From Luteolibacter sp. (GTDB taxonomy: Bacteria; Verrucomicrobiota; Verrucomicrobiia; Verrucomicrobiales; Akkermansiaceae): a stretch of 64,000 nt of DNA. This document shows positions 44,336 through 54,028 of the stretch, in pieces. A program made the translations under genes and the position numbers. The stretch spans positions 1-64,000 of the forward strand of contig JAURCU010000002.1 in NCBI GenBank assembly GCA_030828305.1. Direction: 5' to 3'. Numbering within the stretch: the stretch's first letter is position 1; every line of letters begins with the position of its first letter. The notes under the pieces were generated by a model that made no database searches, was not told the DNA's origin, and was given only the letters and a program-made list of their open reading frames with translations.

Positions 44336-45613
44336 ATGATCGAATTTCTCACCCCATTCATCATCATTCTGATCAAGGTCATCTTTCTGACTTTCTTGGT
44401 GTTGCTGCCCCTGGTGCCGGTATCGGTCTACTTCGAGCGCCGTTTCTCGGCAGTCATCCAGGATCGTGTCGGACCCAACCGGGTCGGCCTGCCCCTCACT
44501 CTCTTCGGCTTCAAAAAGGACTTCCACCTCTTTGGCTTGGTTCAGCCGATGGCCGATGGCATCAAACTGCTGCTGAAGGAGGATTTTACCCCTAGCCACG
44601 TCAACAAGGCCTTCTACTGGCTGGCCCCGGCGCTTACTGTGGTGCCAGCGCTCATCACCGTGTGCGTTGTGCCCTTCGGCTCGGACATCACCCTCTTCGG
44701 ACACACCGAAAGCCTGGTGATTGCCGACATCAACCTCGGCCCGCTTTTCGTCTTCGCGGTGGCATCACTCACGGTCTACGGCATCACTCTGGCCGGGTGG
44801 TCTTCCAACTCCAAATACCCGCTGGTGGGTGGTGTGCGCTCGACCGCGCAGATGATCTCCTACGAGATTGCGCTCGGCCTCTCCATCATTCCGGTGCTGA
44901 CATACTTCGGGGAGCTCAACCTCACCCGCATCGTCGAGCATCAGGTAGACAATGGTTGGCTCCTACTACCCCTCTGGAACGCATACGGATCGGTTTTTTC
45001 CGCGGCCTATTGGGAGCATAGTGGTGAACAGTGGTTGTTCATGATCCCGGCGCTGATTGCCTTCATCATTTTCACGGTGTCGATCTTCGCAGAAACCAAC
45101 CGCATGCCATTCGACCTTCCCGAATGTGAAACCGAACTCGTGGGTGGCTATCACACCGAATACTCCTCGATGAAATTCGCTCTCTTCTTCATGGGTGAAT
45201 ACGCCGCCATGGTCATCGGCTCGGCCTTGATCGTGACGCTCTTTCTGGGCGGCTGGTCACTGGGCTTCGGCCTTGATAAGCATATCGCCGCATTGGAGGT
45301 CGCCGGCTTCGGTATCGGGGGCCTCATCCACATGATGGTCTTTGGCGGCAAGCTTCTGGCCTTTATTCTCTTCTTCATTCTGGTTCGCTGGACCGTGCCG
45401 CGCTTCCGCTATGACCAACTCATGAAACTCGGCTGGGTGGTCTTCTTCGAAGCTGCCCTCATCAATGTTTTCATCGCCGCCCTCATCATCGCCGCCCCGC
45501 AGCTCGGAGCTCTCATCATCACCATCGGCGCCATTGTCCTGATTGCAGTCACCGCAGCTATCATCTGGGTCGCCAAGGTATCCGAGGACAAAACCCCAGC
45601 CCTTCGGGCATAA
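44336..45613 (+). CDS. nuoH: NADH-quinone oxidoreductase subunit H
   Basis: NuoH forms much of the quinone-binding chamber and the link between the complex I arms. The 425-residue polytopic protein shows ERRFSAVIQDRVGPNRVG, the loop QPMADGIKLLLKED, IPALIAFIIF, and FAETNRMPFDLPECETELVGGYHTEYS (the acidic loop near the quinone). It is longer than the usual 320-350 residues, owing to an insertion around residues 180-235 and a hydrophobic C-terminal extension. It starts 5 nt after nuoG. Confidence 0.96.
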   Translation: MIEFLTPFIIILIKVIFLTFLVLLPLVPVSVYFERRFSAVIQDRVGPNRVGLPLTLFGFKKDFHLFGLVQPMADGIKLLLKEDFTPSHVNKAFYWLAPALTVVPALITVCVVPFGSDITLFGHTESLVIADINLGPLFVFAVASLTVYGITLAGWSSNSKYPLVGGVRSTAQMISYEIALGLSIIPVLTYFGELNLTRIVEHQVDNGWLLLPLWNAYGSVFSAAYWEHSGEQWLFMIPALIAFIIFTVSIFAETNRMPFDLPECETELVGGYHTEYSSMKFALFFMGEYAAMVIGSALIVTLFLGGWSLGFGLDKHIAALEVAGFGIGGLIHMMVFGGKLLAFILFFILVRWTVPRFRYDQLMKLGWVVFFEAALINVFIAALIIAAPQLGALIITIGAIVLIAVTAAIIWVAKVSEDKTPALRA

Positions 45614-45629
45614 TCCCCCTCTCATCCGC

Positions 45630-46196
45630 ATGGCCATCATCAAAGTCCAACGTCCCAAGCTCAAGTTCGGCGAGAAGATCTATCTCGGCGCCTTGATCAG
45701 GGGCTTCTTTCTGACCATGCGCCACGCCGTTCGCACCATCCTCGGCAAGTCCGTGGGTGCCGGCACACTCAAATCATCGGGCACCGGCGTGACCATGCAA
45801 TTCCCGGAACAGACCTGGGATGATCAATTGCCCGAATACTACCGGGGGGCCCCCGCACTGGTCACTGACGAAGAGGACCGCGAGCGCTGTGTTTCCTGCC
45901 AGCTCTGCGAATTCATCTGCCCGCCCAAGGCGATCAAGATCATCCCCGGCGAAATTCCCACGGACGACAAATGGGCCAAGGTCGAGAAGCGACCCAAGGA
46001 ATTCGAAATCGACATGATCCGCTGCATCTACTGCGGCATGTGTGAGGAGGTCTGCCCCGAACAGGCCATCTACCTTCGCAAGGACTACCTCATCACCGGT
46101 TACAGCCGCGAAGATATGGTCCACGACAAGAAGAAGCTCTATGAGATCGGAGGTAAGCGCGTGGGCTTGGTCAACAAGTGGAACGAACTGAAATGA
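45630..46196 (+). CDS. nuoI: NADH-quinone oxidoreductase subunit I
   Basis: NuoI carries clusters N6a and N6b, which pass electrons to N2. The ATG at 45630 gives 188 residues with two ferredoxin-type motifs: C87VSCQLCEFIC(97)P and C132IYCGMCEEVC(142)P, each with Cys-x2-Cys-x2-Cys-x3-Cys-Pro spacing, plus the conserved YCGMCEEVCP. The N terminus has an amphipathic helix (LIRGFFLTMRHAVR). The frame upstream of 45630 is the 3' end of nuoH in another phase. Its TGA overlaps the nuoJ ATG. Confidence 0.95.
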   Translation: MAIIKVQRPKLKFGEKIYLGALIRGFFLTMRHAVRTILGKSVGAGTLKSSGTGVTMQFPEQTWDDQLPEYYRGAPALVTDEEDRERCVSCQLCEFICPPKAIKIIPGEIPTDDKWAKVEKRPKEFEIDMIRCIYCGMCEEVCPEQAIYLRKDYLITGYSREDMVHDKKKLYEIGGKRVGLVNKWNELK

Positions 46197-46807
46197 ACCA
46201 ACTCCTTCCATCCCTTGTTTTTTGGATCTTTGCTGGGCTCACGCTGCTCGGCGGCATCGCCGTGGTTGCCCTGCGCAATCCGGTCTCGAGCGCCATGGCC
46301 GTGGTCACCTGCTTCATCGGTCTAGCCGGACTCTTCATCACGCTGAGCGCCTTCTTCGTGGGTATCATCCAGATCCTGGTCTACACGGGTGCGATCATGG
46401 TGCTCTTTCTGTTCATCATCATGCTACTCGACCTCAAGGTGGAGAAAGGCAATGCCCGCTCGCTGGCCGGCATTGCCGCAGGCCTCAGCCTAGTCGCCGC
46501 CTTTGTCATCCAACTGATTGGTGTGCTTGGTGCCAACCCCGACATGGAGATGTCAGATGCGCCGCTCAACAAGCAGCGAATGGTCGAATCCGCACAACTC
46601 CTGACCAAAGAGAGTGATGACAACCCGCACCCTGTTGGTGCGGACAGCGCTATCGTGAAGTCCCTCAAGGAAGGCAGCCTGCCCGACGTTCACCTGGTCG
46701 GACACAAACTCTTCACCGAATACAATTTCCCGCTGCAGATGCTCGGCGTATTGCTGCTGGTCGCCACTGTTGGCGTGGTGTCGCTCTCCAAGAAAAAATC
46801 TGCCTGA
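46193..46807 (+). CDS. nuoJ: NADH-quinone oxidoreductase subunit J
   Basis: NuoJ is a membrane-arm subunit. The ATG at 46193 overlaps the nuoI stop (ATGA). The 204 residues have five predicted helices, with helix 3 carrying the family pattern IIQILVYTGAIMVLFLFIIM (the pi-bulge region that moves during turnover). A hydrophilic loop (about 110-165) between the last two helices is longer than usual. nuoK follows after 3 nt. Confidence 0.93.
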   Translation: MNQLLPSLVFWIFAGLTLLGGIAVVALRNPVSSAMAVVTCFIGLAGLFITLSAFFVGIIQILVYTGAIMVLFLFIIMLLDLKVEKGNARSLAGIAAGLSLVAAFVIQLIGVLGANPDMEMSDAPLNKQRMVESAQLLTKESDDNPHPVGADSAIVKSLKEGSLPDVHLVGHKLFTEYNFPLQMLGVLLLVATVGVVSLSKKKSA

Positions 46808-46810
46808 TCC

Positions 46811-47128
46811 ATGGCTTCCCTCAACGAATACCTTCTCGTCTCCGGCCTGCTCTTCGCCATCGGACTGGCTGGGGTGGTGCTTCGCCGCAACATCATCATC
46901 ATCTTCATGTGTCTGGAGCTGATGCTGAGTGCCGCCAACCTGACTCTTATCGCTTTCTCCCGCTTCCACACCGTTAATGGGCTACCTGATTACAACGGCC
47001 AGATGATGGTGTTCTTCGTCATTGCCGTCGCCGCCGCTGAAGTCGCGGTCGGCCTGGCCATCATCGTCGCCCTCTACCGTGCCCGTCAGAGCGTGCAAAC
47101 CGACCAACTCACTGCGCTCAAGGGATAA
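46811..47128 (+). CDS. nuoK: NADH-quinone oxidoreductase subunit K
   Basis: NuoK is a small antiporter-related membrane subunit. The 105 residues form three helices and keep the two membrane glutamates, in [12 protein letters not shown] (helix 2) and [17 protein letters not shown] (helix 3), needed for proton transfer. The spacing to nuoJ (3 nt) and nuoL (8 nt) is that of a tight operon. Confidence 0.96.
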   Translation: MASLNEYLLVSGLLFAIGLAGVVLRRNIIIIFMCLELMLSAANLTLIAFSRFHTVNGLPDYNGQMMVFFVIAVAAAEVAVGLAIIVALYRARQSVQTDQLTALKG

Positions 47129-47136
47129 AAACCGCC

Positions 47137-48945
47137 ATGAACTCCGCCTGGATCCTTCTCTTCCTGCCGCTGGTCGTTGCGGCCGCCAACCAACTCGTGC
47201 TGCGTAAGCACTCGCTGGTGCCCTACCTCTCGACTGCTTCGGCAGCAGCAAGCCTTGTGATCTCCATCCTGCTGCTGGGCAAGGAAGGCAACGCGGGCTT
47301 CGACTGGGCGAGTATCGGTGATTTCTCGCTGCGCATCGGCATTCAGCTCGATGGACTCTCCACCGGCATGATGCTGGTCGTCACCGGCATCGGCACGCTG
47401 GTCCACGTCTTCTCGCTGGCCTACATGAAGGATGACGAGGCCTGCAGCCGCTACTTCACCGGCCTCTCTCTTTTCATGTTCTCGATGACGGGCATTGTGC
47501 TCGCTGACAACTTCATCATGACTTTCATCTTCTGGGAACTGGTCGGTGTCAGTTCGTACCTGCTGATTGGTCATTGGTATCAAAAGCCAAGTGCGGGTGA
47601 CGCTGCCAAGAAGGCATTTCTCTGCAACCGCGTGGGTGACTTCGGCTTTATGGTCGGCATCCTGCTGCTTTGGAGCCTGACCGGCTCTCTCGCCTTTGAG
47701 GACATGAGGGAGGGCATGATCAGGTTCCAGGACGCCAACCCCGCCCTCTTCACCGGCCTACTCTCCACCGCTGTGCTCTGCATCTTCTGTGGTGCGGTCG
47801 GCAAGTCCGCCCAATTACCGTTGCACGTCTGGCTGCCCGATGCGATGGAGGGTCCCACTCCCGTTTCCGCTCTCATCCACGCCGCTACCATGGTGGCCGC
47901 CGGCGTCTACATGCTCTTCCGCCTGCAGGTATCCCTGGGTGCGGAGCTCTTTGAAGGCCTCTTTGCAAGCCATGTCATTGCATGGATCGGTGCCACCACC
48001 TCCCTTGCTGCCGCCCTCATGGCGACCCAGCAAAGCGACATCAAGAAGATCCTCGCATACTCCACGCTCTCCCAACTCGGCTACATGGTGATGGCTGTGG
48101 GTCTGGTTCATGGTGAAGCCGGCATGTTCCACCTCTTCACCCACGCCTGGTTCAAAGCCCTCCTCTTCCTCGGCTCGGGTGCCATCATCTATGCCTGCCA
48201 TCACGAACAGGACATCTGGAAGATGGGCGGACTACTCAAGAAGATGCCGATCACCGCCATCACCTTCCTCATCGGCACTGCGGCCCTGATTGCCGTGCCC
48301 TTCACTTCCGGCTTCTTCTCCAAGGAACTCATCCTGCATGCCGCTAAGGAGTCCAACATGACCCTATTTATAATCGCCGCGGCTGTTGCCGTGCTCACTC
48401 CTTTCTACATGACACGACTGGTCGTCATCGCCCTACTTGGAAAATCCCGCAGTGATCACTCAGATCACGCCAAGGAAGTCGGGCCGCTGATGTGGGTTCC
48501 TCTGGCTCTGCTCGCCGTGCTCGCCGTCATCGCCGGCTGGCTCTCGGGCATTGCTCCGGCACAGCCCGCCCATGCGGGTGAATTCCATCTGAATGCACTC
48601 TTCTTCATCTCCTTGGGTGCTTTGCTCATCGGATCGAGTGTCGCATTCATCCTCTACCGCGGCAAGGACCGGGACCCCGTTTGCATTGCGCTCCTGCGCG
48701 AGCTCTTTTACGTCGACCGCTTCTACGACAACTTCCTGGTGCCGGTGTTCCAGAACACGGTGGCGGCCATCCTGCACTTCTTCGATGAACTCATCATCAA
48801 CGGGCTCCTGGTCGGTGGCCTCAGCCGGGGGGCTGCCAGCATCGGCCAAGTCTGCCGCGCCATCCAATCCGGCAAGCTCCAATACTACGCTTTTGCCGTC
48901 GGCCTCGGCGTGATCCTTGTCGTCTACTTCACGGTGTTTTACTGA
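47137..48945 (+). CDS. nuoL: NADH-quinone oxidoreductase subunit L
   Basis: NuoL is the distal antiporter-like proton pump of complex I. The 602 residues have about 16 helices and the long lateral helix near the C terminus. Conserved elements include FWELVGVSSYLLIG (glutamate of helix 5), KSAQLPLHVWLPDAMEGPTPVSALIHAATMVAAG-type sequence in the first inverted repeat (Lys and His visible), DIKKILAYSTLSQLGYM and FTHAWFKALLFLGSG. It is followed by nuoM after 23 nt. Confidence 0.96.
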   Translation: MNSAWILLFLPLVVAAANQLVLRKHSLVPYLSTASAAASLVISILLLGKEGNAGFDWASIGDFSLRIGIQLDGLSTGMMLVVTGIGTLVHVFSLAYMKDDEACSRYFTGLSLFMFSMTGIVLADNFIMTFIFWELVGVSSYLLIGHWYQKPSAGDAAKKAFLCNRVGDFGFMVGILLLWSLTGSLAFEDMREGMIRFQDANPALFTGLLSTAVLCIFCGAVGKSAQLPLHVWLPDAMEGPTPVSALIHAATMVAAGVYMLFRLQVSLGAELFEGLFASHVIAWIGATTSLAAALMATQQSDIKKILAYSTLSQLGYMVMAVGLVHGEAGMFHLFTHAWFKALLFLGSGAIIYACHHEQDIWKMGGLLKKMPITAITFLIGTAALIAVPFTSGFFSKELILHAAKESNMTLFIIAAAVAVLTPFYMTRLVVIALLGKSRSDHSDHAKEVGPLMWVPLALLAVLAVIAGWLSGIAPAQPAHAGEFHLNALFFISLGALLIGSSVAFILYRGKDRDPVCIALLRELFYVDRFYDNFLVPVFQNTVAAILHFFDELIINGLLVGGLSRGAASIGQVCRAIQSGKLQYYAFAVGLGVILVVYFTVFY

Positions 48946-48968
48946 CTCACCCATTTCTCCAATCAACC

Positions 48969-50405
48969 ATGCTCGCCCTCATCGTCTTTCTGCCCCTGAT
49001 CGCCTTCATTGCGATCCTCTTGGGCGCACCTGCGCGCAAGACGGCGATTTACTCTGCCGGCGCCAATCTGGTGCTTGGCATCTACGCTGCCGTGATGCGC
49101 GACTGCAGCTGTCTGGACTTCAGCGTGCAGGTGCTCTCCAAACCAGAAATCAATCTCGCCTTCAGCACAGACGGCATGAGCATGGTGCTGGTTCTGCTCT
49201 CTGTCATCGTGACGCTGGCCGCCGTGCTCTCAGGCAAGGCTCCCGCGGGACGCGAAACCCTCTACTACGGCTCCTCGCTGCTGATTTCGGCCGGTGCCCT
49301 CGGTGCCTTTGCCACCACCGACCTCTTCTTCTTCTACGCCTTCCACGAACTCGCCCTCATCCCGACCTTCCTGATGATCGGCATTCTCGGTCGCGGCGAG
49401 CGCAAGGCCATCGCTTGGAAGATCACCATTTATCTCGGCCTCGGCTCGATTATCCTGCTCGTCGGTCTGGTGTGGCTCGCCAACCTTGCGGGCACCATGC
49501 ACATCCCGAGCATGGTCGAGAACCTGAGCGGCGAGAACGCTCTGGATTCCGGCACCCAAAAGAGCATCGCGGCGCTGCTGATTGTCGGCTTTGGCACCCT
49601 GGTCTCGCTCTTCCCCTTCCATTCCTGGGCTGCTCCCGCCTACGCCAGTGCCCCGGCTCCCGTGGCCATGCTCCACGCCGGAGTGCTCAAGAAGTTCGGT
49701 CTATACGGCCTACTGCGCATTGCTGTCCCCATGGTTCCCGAGGGGATGCAGGTTTGGCTGACGCCAGTTCTGGTGCTGCTCTTGGCTAACATTCTGTGGG
49801 TTGGCTACGTGACTGTTTCCCAACGCCGCCTCGACCTATTGGGCAATTCCTCGGTGATGCACATGGGCTACATCTTTCTGGCGATTGCCGCCCTGGTGGC
49901 CTTTCCGGAAAACACGCTCGCCAAACCCGCTGCTATCCTTCTGATGTTCGCCCACGGCATCTCCATTGCGCTGCTCTTTGGCCTTGCAGATAGCATCGAG
50001 CGCAAGACGGGCACGCTCGATCTGGAGGAGCTCGGCGGCCTCGCCAAGGCCGCGCCCAAGTTAGCCTTCCTCTTCGGCATTGCGGGCATGGCCTCGATTG
50101 GTCTTCCCGGTCTTGCGAACTTTGCCGGTGAGGTACTGGTCTTTCTCTCCGCCTTCCAAGGCTATGATCCGACACAGGGCCTCGGCTCCGTTCAGATCGC
50201 CTGCATCATTTCCATCTGGGGCGTGGTGATCTCAGCCGTCTATATGCTGCGCGCCTATCGAAATATTTTCCAAGGCCCGGCCATTCCCCGCACCGAATCG
50301 GCTGAGGATCTCACTTTTATGGATCGTATTCCCGCGGTGCTCCTGACGGTTGTACTATTCGCTGTCGGTCTTTATCCGAACCTTCTACTTAACCTACTCA
50401 GATAG
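48969..50405 (+). CDS. nuoM: NADH-quinone oxidoreductase subunit M
   Basis: NuoM is the middle antiporter-like subunit. The 478 residues have about 14 helices with FFYAFHELALIPTFLMIG (membrane Glu), FPFHSWAAPAYASAPAPVAMLHAGVLKKFG (Lys and His pump residues, quoted in parts: FPFHSWAAPAYA, MLHAGVLKKFG) and GNSSVMHMGYI. The Leu-Trp-Asp motif that usually marks the HxWLPxAHxEAP segment is altered to HSWAAPAYASAP, a variation worth noting but not obviously disabling. nuoN follows after 13 nt. Confidence 0.93.
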   Translation: MLALIVFLPLIAFIAILLGAPARKTAIYSAGANLVLGIYAAVMRDCSCLDFSVQVLSKPEINLAFSTDGMSMVLVLLSVIVTLAAVLSGKAPAGRETLYYGSSLLISAGALGAFATTDLFFFYAFHELALIPTFLMIGILGRGERKAIAWKITIYLGLGSIILLVGLVWLANLAGTMHIPSMVENLSGENALDSGTQKSIAALLIVGFGTLVSLFPFHSWAAPAYASAPAPVAMLHAGVLKKFGLYGLLRIAVPMVPEGMQVWLTPVLVLLLANILWVGYVTVSQRRLDLLGNSSVMHMGYIFLAIAALVAFPENTLAKPAAILLMFAHGISIALLFGLADSIERKTGTLDLEELGGLAKAAPKLAFLFGIAGMASIGLPGLANFAGEVLVFLSAFQGYDPTQGLGSVQIACIISIWGVVISAVYMLRAYRNIFQGPAIPRTESAEDLTFMDRIPAVLLTVVLFAVGLYPNLLLNLLR

Positions 50406-50418
50406 GTCCCGTCTTTCC

Positions 50419-51900
50419 ATGCCTGCATATTACCTAGAAGCACTGACCATCACTTTGGGGATCATCCTCCTCGTGGCGGAGGCCTTTGTACCCACCAAGA
50501 GCAAAGCTTGGCTGGGCCTCGCCGGTTCGGCGGGTCTGCTTATTGTCCTTGGGCTACTTCCAATCTCTGCAGCCGCGAGTTCTGGCAATCAGGACTGGCC
50601 GATCTGGAACTTCTACCAGTTCGACAGCATGGCCGTTTTCTTCAAGGGCTTCGCCTTGATCACCACCATCCTGGTGCTGCTGATGAGTGTTGATTACCGC
50701 GCCATCCTCTCCCGCTTCACTGAAGAACCCCAGAGCGAGAACAATACCGGCGAGTATTACTCCCTGCCCATCTTCGCCTGTGCGGGCATGATGTGGCTGG
50801 CATCCGCCAAGGATCTTGCCGGAGCTTTTGTCGCCCTCGAGTTAGTCACCATCACCTTCTACATCTTGGTCGCCTACATGCGCCGCAACCTTGGCTCGTT
50901 GGAGGCCGGCGTGAAATATCTGATCCTGGGAGCACTGAGCACCGGTTTTCTGGTCTACGGCATTGCCTGGATTTACGGCGCTTTGGGCACCCTCAACTTC
51001 GAGCAGATGTCAGACCTACTCCGGCAACAAGCTGAGATGCAAGCCAGCGGTCCCAACACCCCTCTGCTCTTCGGCGTCGCTCTCGTCTTGATCGGCCTCA
51101 CCTTCAAGATCGGTGCTGCGCCCATGCAACTCTGGATTCCCGATGTGTATCAGGGAGCTCCCAGCCCCACCACCGCCTTCCTTTCGGTGGGCTCCAAGGC
51201 CGCCGGCTTCGTTCTGCTGATGCGTTTTCTCGACACCATTTTGCTGCACGCTCCCACGATGCCGATCCTCGGTGTCCTGATGATCCTGACCATCGCCACT
51301 CTCATCTACGGCAACCTCGGTGCCATCGCACAGAGCAACTTCAAGCGCCTGCTCGGCTATTCTTCCATCGCCCATGCCGGTTTCCTCTTGTTGGCTCTGA
51401 GCGCCTACAACTGGCCAGCCGACGTCGATTCCCGCCTCAACTCCCATGAAGTCGTCTCCTTCTACCTCGTCACCTATCTCGTGATGACCCTCGGTGCCTT
51501 CTTCATCCTGGCACAGGTGCGCATCCAGCGCGGCGGCGAGGAGATCTCGGACTTCGATGGCCTTGGCAAAACCAACCCGCGCCTGGCCATGGCCATGACC
51601 GTGCTGCTCGCCTCGATGGCGGGGGTTCCACTCACCGCTGGCTTCGTCGGTAAATTTCTGGCTTTCTCAGTGGCTGTCGACGCCGGACTCTGGGCCGCAA
51701 TCAGCGTGGCCTTGATCGGAGCGGCTGCGGGCTTCTATTACTACTTCAAGGTCATCCGCGCCATGTGGTGGAACGAGGCCGAGGGGGCCCCAGCCATCAA
51801 GGTCCCCTTCATCAGCTCCATCTGCATCAGCCTGCTGACTGGTGCGACACTCCTCTTTGGATTCTGGCCGCAGCCTATCCTTTGGTTGGTTGGGCATTGA
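50419..51900 (+). CDS. nuoN: NADH-quinone oxidoreductase subunit N
   Basis: NuoN is the antiporter-like subunit closest to the quinone arm. The ATG at 50419 gives 493 residues with 14 helices. Conserved stretches are FVALELVTITFYILVAY, SLEAGVKYLILGALSTGFLVYG, FKIGAAPMQLWIPDVYQGAPSP (quoted as KIGAAPMQ and WIPDVYQGAP), NFKRLLGYSSIAHAGF and GVPLTAGFVGKF. Its stop ends the nuo run; no terminator is evident in the 28 nt to the convergent hisK-like gene. Confidence 0.95.
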   Translation: MPAYYLEALTITLGIILLVAEAFVPTKSKAWLGLAGSAGLLIVLGLLPISAAASSGNQDWPIWNFYQFDSMAVFFKGFALITTILVLLMSVDYRAILSRFTEEPQSENNTGEYYSLPIFACAGMMWLASAKDLAGAFVALELVTITFYILVAYMRRNLGSLEAGVKYLILGALSTGFLVYGIAWIYGALGTLNFEQMSDLLRQQAEMQASGPNTPLLFGVALVLIGLTFKIGAAPMQLWIPDVYQGAPSPTTAFLSVGSKAAGFVLLMRFLDTILLHAPTMPILGVLMILTIATLIYGNLGAIAQSNFKRLLGYSSIAHAGFLLLALSAYNWPADVDSRLNSHEVVSFYLVTYLVMTLGAFFILAQVRIQRGGEEISDFDGLGKTNPRLAMAMTVLLASMAGVPLTAGFVGKFLAFSVAVDAGLWAAISVALIGAAAGFYYYFKVIRAMWWNEAEGAPAIKVPFISSICISLLTGATLLFGFWPQPILWLVGH

Positions 51901-51928
51901 GTTGCTTCGCTGCCGTCATGAAGGATGG

Positions 51929-52738
51929 TCATGGGGACGCTTGCAGTGCCTCCGCTTTCCGCTTACGCCCCTCAAAGAGCTGCGTTTGCTGGTAACCCAC
52001 TGACTTCAGCAACTCGGTCGCACGATCCTTGTCCCGGCCCACCTCACTCGGGCGATGCGCATCCGTGGAAATCACGATGGGGATACCGGCAGAGCAGGCA
52101 AGTTCCAAAAACTCCGGTGAGGGATAGGCCTCCTCACAGGGCTTGTGCCAGCCTGCAGTGTTAAGCTCTATGGTGCAGCCAGAAGCGGCAATCGCATCGA
52201 TGGCGGGCTCGTAAAAACGGCTCAGATCCCCATCGGGGCGATAGCCGAACTTCTTGATCAGGTCTGGGTGGCCGAGAATATCGAACAACCCGCTTTCTGC
52301 CATCCGCGCATAGGTCGCCCAGTAGCGGGTCCACACATCCTCGACATCCGAATGCGCCCACACCGAACCAACCCACTTCGGGTTATCGAAATCCCAATCG
52401 CCCAAGTAGTGGACGGAACCAATGAGGTAGTCCCATGAGTAGCGCGATGCCAGTTCGGCGACCCAGTCACCACAAGCCTCCAGCCAATCGCATTCAAGAC
52501 CGGCGCGAATGGGGATCCGGCCCGAGGCATGGGCACGGGCATGCTCGATCCACTCGAAATATGCCGGCAGATCTGCCTCCAGCATACGCCAATCGTCGTA
52601 GGGTTCGGGCCTGTGCGGGGCGTGATCAGAAACTCCATACTCGCTCCATCCTGCAGCAATCGCGGCGTCTACGTAGGCCGCAGGCTCGCCTTCAGCGTGG
52701 CGACAAAGTGGTGTATGAGTATGATAGTTTGCGGGCAT
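51929..52738 (-). CDS. hisK: PHP-domain histidinol-phosphatase
   Basis: The 269-residue protein belongs to the PHP metallo-phosphatase family. HTH (6-8), a His in CRHAEGEP, DHAPH (39-43), a metal-binding Glu in RAGLECD, GSVHYLG, ILGHPDL and STDAHRP near the C terminus form the expected trinuclear metal site. Bacillus HisK-type enzymes with this fold hydrolyse histidinol phosphate; other PHP proteins have different substrates. With hisC and hisF in the window and no hisB seen, the histidine role is plausible but inferred. It is convergent with nuoN and divergent from pta. Confidence 0.78.
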   Translation of the reverse strand: MPANYHTHTPLCRHAEGEPAAYVDAAIAAGWSEYGVSDHAPHRPEPYDDWRMLEADLPAYFEWIEHARAHASGRIPIRAGLECDWLEACGDWVAELASRYSWDYLIGSVHYLGDWDFDNPKWVGSVWAHSDVEDVWTRYWATYARMAESGLFDILGHPDLIKKFGYRPDGDLSRFYEPAIDAIAASGCTIELNTAGWHKPCEEAYPSPEFLELACSAGIPIVISTDAHRPSEVGRDKDRATELLKSVGYQQTQLFEGRKRKAEALQASP

Positions 52739-52910
52739 GGGAAAAATTCTAAATCATGGGTCCAAAAACCCACACCGTCTTGCACAGATATGTGGGGTTT
52801 AGAATTTGGCGCATATCATTTGTTGCTTGCGGCACACACTGGCAATCGGTGGTTGCGCTTCGCATGAAAGGCATACTAGAGTTCAGCTGCGTTGCAAGCA
52901 ATCGCCGCTG

Positions 52911-53981
52911 ATGCCCAGTTATACCGAGGATCGCCCAGCAAGACCAGATGTCGTCAGCCATCTGCTCGACCAGCTGCGCCGCCATCCCAAACGGGTCGTC
53001 TTCACCGAGGGCGAAGACGAGCGGGTCATCGCTGCTGCTGCACGTTTGGTCCAAGAAGAGGTCGTCGCTCCCATTCTTTTGGGCAAACGCGAACGGATCA
53101 AAAAGATTGCCGAACAAGCAGGCATTGCGCTGAAGCTGATCCATACCATCGACCCTCCCAATTCCACGGATTTCGAACTCTTCTGCAAGCGACACGAAAA
53201 GATGGAGCGCTACCGGGGTCGCCACAGCACCAACGCATTCGAGATTGTCTCACGCCCCCATTACTACGGCGCCATGATGGTCCAATACGGTCAGGCCGAT
53301 GCCATCGTTGGCGGCAACCAAAGCATTCCGGCCACCTACTTCCGCGCACTCATACAGACCGTCAAACCCATGCCCGGTATACCCAAGATCTTTGGTGTCA
53401 CCCTGCTGATCGGAGAACACCTCAATCACCTCGGCAGCGCCGGACTACTCTTTCTCGCCGATACAGCCATGGTACCCAAGCCCTCGGTCGAAGAGCTCAG
53501 CAGCTTCGCTATCGAGACCGGCAAGCTGGCCAGCCATGCGCTGGGCCGTGCCCCACTCATCGCCATGCTCAGCCACTCCACCAAGGGCAGCGCGGGCACA
53601 AAGGGCGCACAGAAAATGGCTGCTGCCACCATCCTCGCCCAGACCCGGATCCAAGAGCAGCACCTTGACTTCAAAATTGAGGGGGAAGTCCAAGCCGACG
53701 TTGCGGTGGATCCCAAGGCATCAGAAATCAAATACGCCGACGGCAACCAAGGCAGTGCCGACGTGCTGATCTTTCCCAATCTGGACGCCGCCCACATTTC
53801 CTCCAAGCTACTGCAGCATGTCGCAGGAGCCCGCGGCTACGGCCAGATCATCGTCGGCCTCGCTCGTCCGGCTGCCCAGATTCCCCGCACAGCTGACGAG
53901 CAAACCATCTTCGGCACCGCTGCTGCTGTTGCTGTGGAAGCGATCAAGAGCCACCAGCTCTATCCGGACGGCGAGGTGTGA
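52911..53981 (+). CDS. pta: Phosphate acetyltransferase
   Basis: Pta interconverts acetyl-CoA and acetyl phosphate in overflow metabolism or acetate use. The ATG at 52911 gives 356 residues, the short class I form without the N-terminal regulatory domain. It shows VVFTEGEDERVIAAA, PILLGKRERI, ADAIVGG (substrate loop), LLFLADTAM, AMLSHSTKGSAG and VLIFPNLDAAH, matching the PTA/PTB fold. No ackA is adjacent. The upstream frame (52806-52910) is not protein-like. The stop codon is part of a hairpin that begins a stop-adjacent repeat (53981-54025). Confidence 0.9.
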   Translation: MPSYTEDRPARPDVVSHLLDQLRRHPKRVVFTEGEDERVIAAAARLVQEEVVAPILLGKRERIKKIAEQAGIALKLIHTIDPPNSTDFELFCKRHEKMERYRGRHSTNAFEIVSRPHYYGAMMVQYGQADAIVGGNQSIPATYFRALIQTVKPMPGIPKIFGVTLLIGEHLNHLGSAGLLFLADTAMVPKPSVEELSSFAIETGKLASHALGRAPLIAMLSHSTKGSAGTKGAQKMAAATILAQTRIQEQHLDFKIEGEVQADVAVDPKASEIKYADGNQGSADVLIFPNLDAAHISSKLLQHVAGARGYGQIIVGLARPAAQIPRTADEQTIFGTAAAVAVEAIKSHQLYPDGEV

Positions 53982-54025
53982 TGCCGCAAGCGGCATTGTT
54001 CCTGGTTCTCAGTTCCTAGTTGTTT
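53981..54025 (+). repeat. Stop-adjacent hairpin plus 7-nt periodic repeat, copy 1 (after pta)
   Basis: The hairpin atgccg-caag-cggcat (53981-53996) starts on the last base of the pta TGA. It is followed at 53998 by four units of seven bases, GTTCCTG, GTTCTCA, GTTCCTA and GTTGTTT, so GTT recurs exactly every 7 nt. The element ends 3 nt before the convergent ldt stop. The same build occurs after lysS and the peptidyl-prolyl isomerase gene. Confidence 0.8.
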
Positions 54026-54028
54026 GAC